DNA of 64,000 nucleotides from Draconibacterium aestuarii (GTDB lineage Bacteria; Bacteroidota; Bacteroidia; Bacteroidales; Prolixibacteraceae): contig JAPOHD010000024.1 in NCBI GenBank assembly GCA_026671195.1, positions 1-64,000 of the forward strand. Reading direction: 5' to 3'. Shown here in pieces: positions 62,429 to 64,000 of this stretch (its first letter is position 1; each line of letters starts with the position of its first letter). The notes under the pieces were generated by a model that saw only the letters and a program-made list of their open reading frames with translations, ran no database searches and had not been told where the DNA came from. Position numbers and translations under genes: made by a program.

Positions 62429-64000
62429 TTATTTATTTTCAACTCTGAATCGGTAGTTTCCGGAGCCAGTTTTAATCATTAAACTGTTTTCCTCTACTTT
62501 TGCCTGGGTTACTCCTGTTACCCCCTCAACAAAATTATTATTATCCCAAATTTTTTCTTCACCTTCATATACAACCACATCGTTAAATCCCGAAAGAGGC
62601 AGGGCAATGGTGGCTGAAGAATTTGCAGGTACAATAATATCGTGGGTAAAAACATCAGTTTCTTTTTTCCAGTTTGACGAAACCTTTCCGGCAACTGTTT
62701 CCAACGATGCATTAACAAAATCAAGTCCCGGAGGAATATAGGGAGCTATGTGGATGTTCTTATAACCCTTTGTTGTATTCCCTTCCATAGGAGACTGTAT
62801 TCCTGCAAGAAACTTGTAAAAATATTCAGTAATGGAGCCAAACATCTGATGGTTGTGTGAATTTTCACCTGACCATTTTTCCAGCAATGTGGTGGCATCG
62901 TTTTTTAACCAGTATCCAAAACTTGGCCAGGTTGTTTGGGTGGCAACCCGGTAAGCCAGCTCATTTTCTCCTCCCTGAACAAGAGCCGGCCATAAATATT
63001 TCGTCCCTATGATTCCTGTATTCAGGTGGTCGTCGCGCATTTTAATGTCCTCAACTATGGTTTGAAATACCTTATCTCGGTAGCCATCAGGTACAACATT
63101 CCCTATTAGTGCTATCAGTTGATAAGTTTGATAGGCTTCCTCAGTGCCATAAAGTGCTGTTTCCGGGTTAAAAAACTTTCGGTTAAAATGCTGTTTAACG
63201 GTATCCGATAAGTTTTTGTAATATAAGGCATCCTCATCGTGTCCTAAAACGGCAGCAATTTTAGACAAAAGGAGATTGTTATTGTAGTAATAAAATGTAT
63301 TAACTACCGGATGGTTTGGTCCATCACTTTCCCCGGGAGCACACCATTCTCCCAATGAATACCAGTAACCATCGAAATTATCTATAATAAATGGTTCAGA
63401 TGGATCTTCATCCTTTGTGCCCAGTTCTTTTAAATAATTCACATACCTTTTCATTGACGGATAATGCTCTTCCAAAATACGGTTATCCTGATAATAATGG
63501 TTCATCCACCATGGAATAAGTATATAAGCGCTGCCCCAGGCTACTCCTCCGCCCATTCCACCAACAAGCACAGGAGAAGTATTTGGTATCCGTCCATTCT
63601 CTTCCTGCGAATCACGCATATCATTTATCCACTTGGTATAAAAGGAAGCCATGTGAAAGTCATGCATTGATGTTTCAGCAATCACCTGTCCATCGCCATT
63701 ATAGGCTCCTTTTTCCCGATGTGGACAATCGGTAGGATAACTTTGCATATTAGACATCTGTGACCACACTCCTGCTCTATGAATTTGATTGAGCAAAGAA
63801 TCTGATGATTCAAATGTGCCATTTATTTCATTGGCCGAACGTACAACTCTTCCTGTAACTTTTAAACCAGGAAGGTCTTTGTTATCATTTGAAGTAACTT
63901 CAATATAGCGAAAACCGGAATAAAAAAAGCGCGGTTCATAAACTTCCTGTTTATTGCTCTTGATTGTATAGTCGGTCCATGTGTTTGCATGATACCTGAA
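62429..64000 (-). CDS. GH78 alpha-L-rhamnosidase (5' end beyond the window)
   Basis: The frame stays open to the right window edge; 524 C-terminal residues are present. Upstream of the first in-window start-like codon the sequence reads RYHANTWTDYTIKSNKQEVYEPRFFYSGFRYIEVTS, the usual pre-barrel domain, so the TTG at 63796 is internal. The catalytic motif is DCPHREKGAYNGDGQVIAETSMHDF, then a barrel and a C-terminal GATTLLEKWSG-like base region (DATTLLEKWSGENSHNHQMFGSITEYFYKFLAGI). It differs from the other two copies by AYNGDGQ in place of GWTGDAH. First visible gene of the minus-strand operon. Confidence 0.92.
   Translation of the reverse strand, partial: FRYHANTWTDYTIKSNKQEVYEPRFFYSGFRYIEVTSNDNKDLPGLKVTGRVVRSANEINGTFESSDSLLNQIHRAGVWSQMSNMQSYPTDCPHREKGAYNGDGQVIAETSMHDFHMASFYTKWINDMRDSQEENGRIPNTSPVLVGGMGGGVAWGSAYILIPWWMNHYYQDNRILEEHYPSMKRYVNYLKELGTKDEDPSEPFIIDNFDGYWYSLGEWCAPGESDGPNHPVVNTFYYYNNNLLLSKIAAVLGHDEDALYYKNLSDTVKQHFNRKFFNPETALYGTEEAYQTYQLIALIGNVVPDGYRDKVFQTIVEDIKMRDDHLNTGIIGTKYLWPALVQGGENELAYRVATQTTWPSFGYWLKNDATTLLEKWSGENSHNHQMFGSITEYFYKFLAGIQSPMEGNTTKGYKNIHIAPYIPPGLDFVNASLETVAGKVSSNWKKETDVFTHDIIVPANSSATIALPLSGFNDVVVYEGEEKIWDNNNFVEGVTGVTQAKVEENSLMIKTGSGNYRFRVENK

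Overview
The window reads as chromosome of a Bacteroidota bacterium, probably a marine or sediment member of the Marinilabiliales/Prolixibacteraceae type (the exact taxon is inference). Supporting signs are a type IX secretion partner pair (a CHU_C-type C-terminal domain protein followed by PorP/SprF), a second protein with a type A sorting tail, promoters of the TTG/TAnnTTTG kind, few Shine-Dalgarno sites, AT-rich DNA, and a dense set of alpha-L-rhamnosidase-type glycoside hydrolases.

Layout. 1-4.7 kb: end of a giant repeat adhesin, PorP/SprF, a BFD-like ferredoxin and an HD-domain protein. 4.8-5.5 kb: four tRNA genes (Arg-CCG, Lys-TTT and two identical Val-TAC) with clear terminators. 5.6-12.9 kb: housekeeping genes (folC, PhoH/PIN ATPase, mtaB, inositol monophosphatase family, GT2, thioesterase). 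12.9-17.3 kb: a molybdenum hydroxylase operon on the minus strand ((2Fe-2S) subunit, Mo-binding subunit, XdhC, MobA-like). 17.4-24.6 kb: a redox/aldehyde-reduction regulon (two aldo/keto reductases, an iron alcohol dehydrogenase, flavodoxin, serine acetyltransferase, a frameshifted MFS exporter) under a divergent AraC regulator. Three copies of one 36-bp operator lie at a fixed distance from three promoters. 25-29.5 kb: a PQQ-like propeller protein and a TPP-riboswitch-controlled TonB receptor. 29.7-36 kb: chorismatase/Rid-like protein, deoC, xseAB, a subtilase with a T9SS tail and a MORN-repeat protein. 36-41 kb: a TPR histidine kinase, the divergent dps/oxyR pair and a small Tat-signal protein.

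41.2-64 kb is a carbohydrate-utilisation island without SusC/SusD in view. A GntR repressor faces a plus-strand operon (MFS transporter, sugar isomerase, two GH106-like hydrolases), and a repeated TACYTAGTGCGT element marks the promoters of the first two genes. A convergent minus-strand operon carries three tandem GH78 rhamnosidases and a further large hydrolase. The two operons meet at 51.2-53.6 kb in a gene graveyard. It holds a truncated sialate O-acetylesterase start, a full-length second isomerase with three in-frame stops but no frameshift, and the tail of another GH78. The set suggests release of rhamnose and related deoxy- or pentose sugars from a rhamnose-rich polysaccharide, import by MFS and isomerisation. 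The actual substrate is not determined by the sequence.
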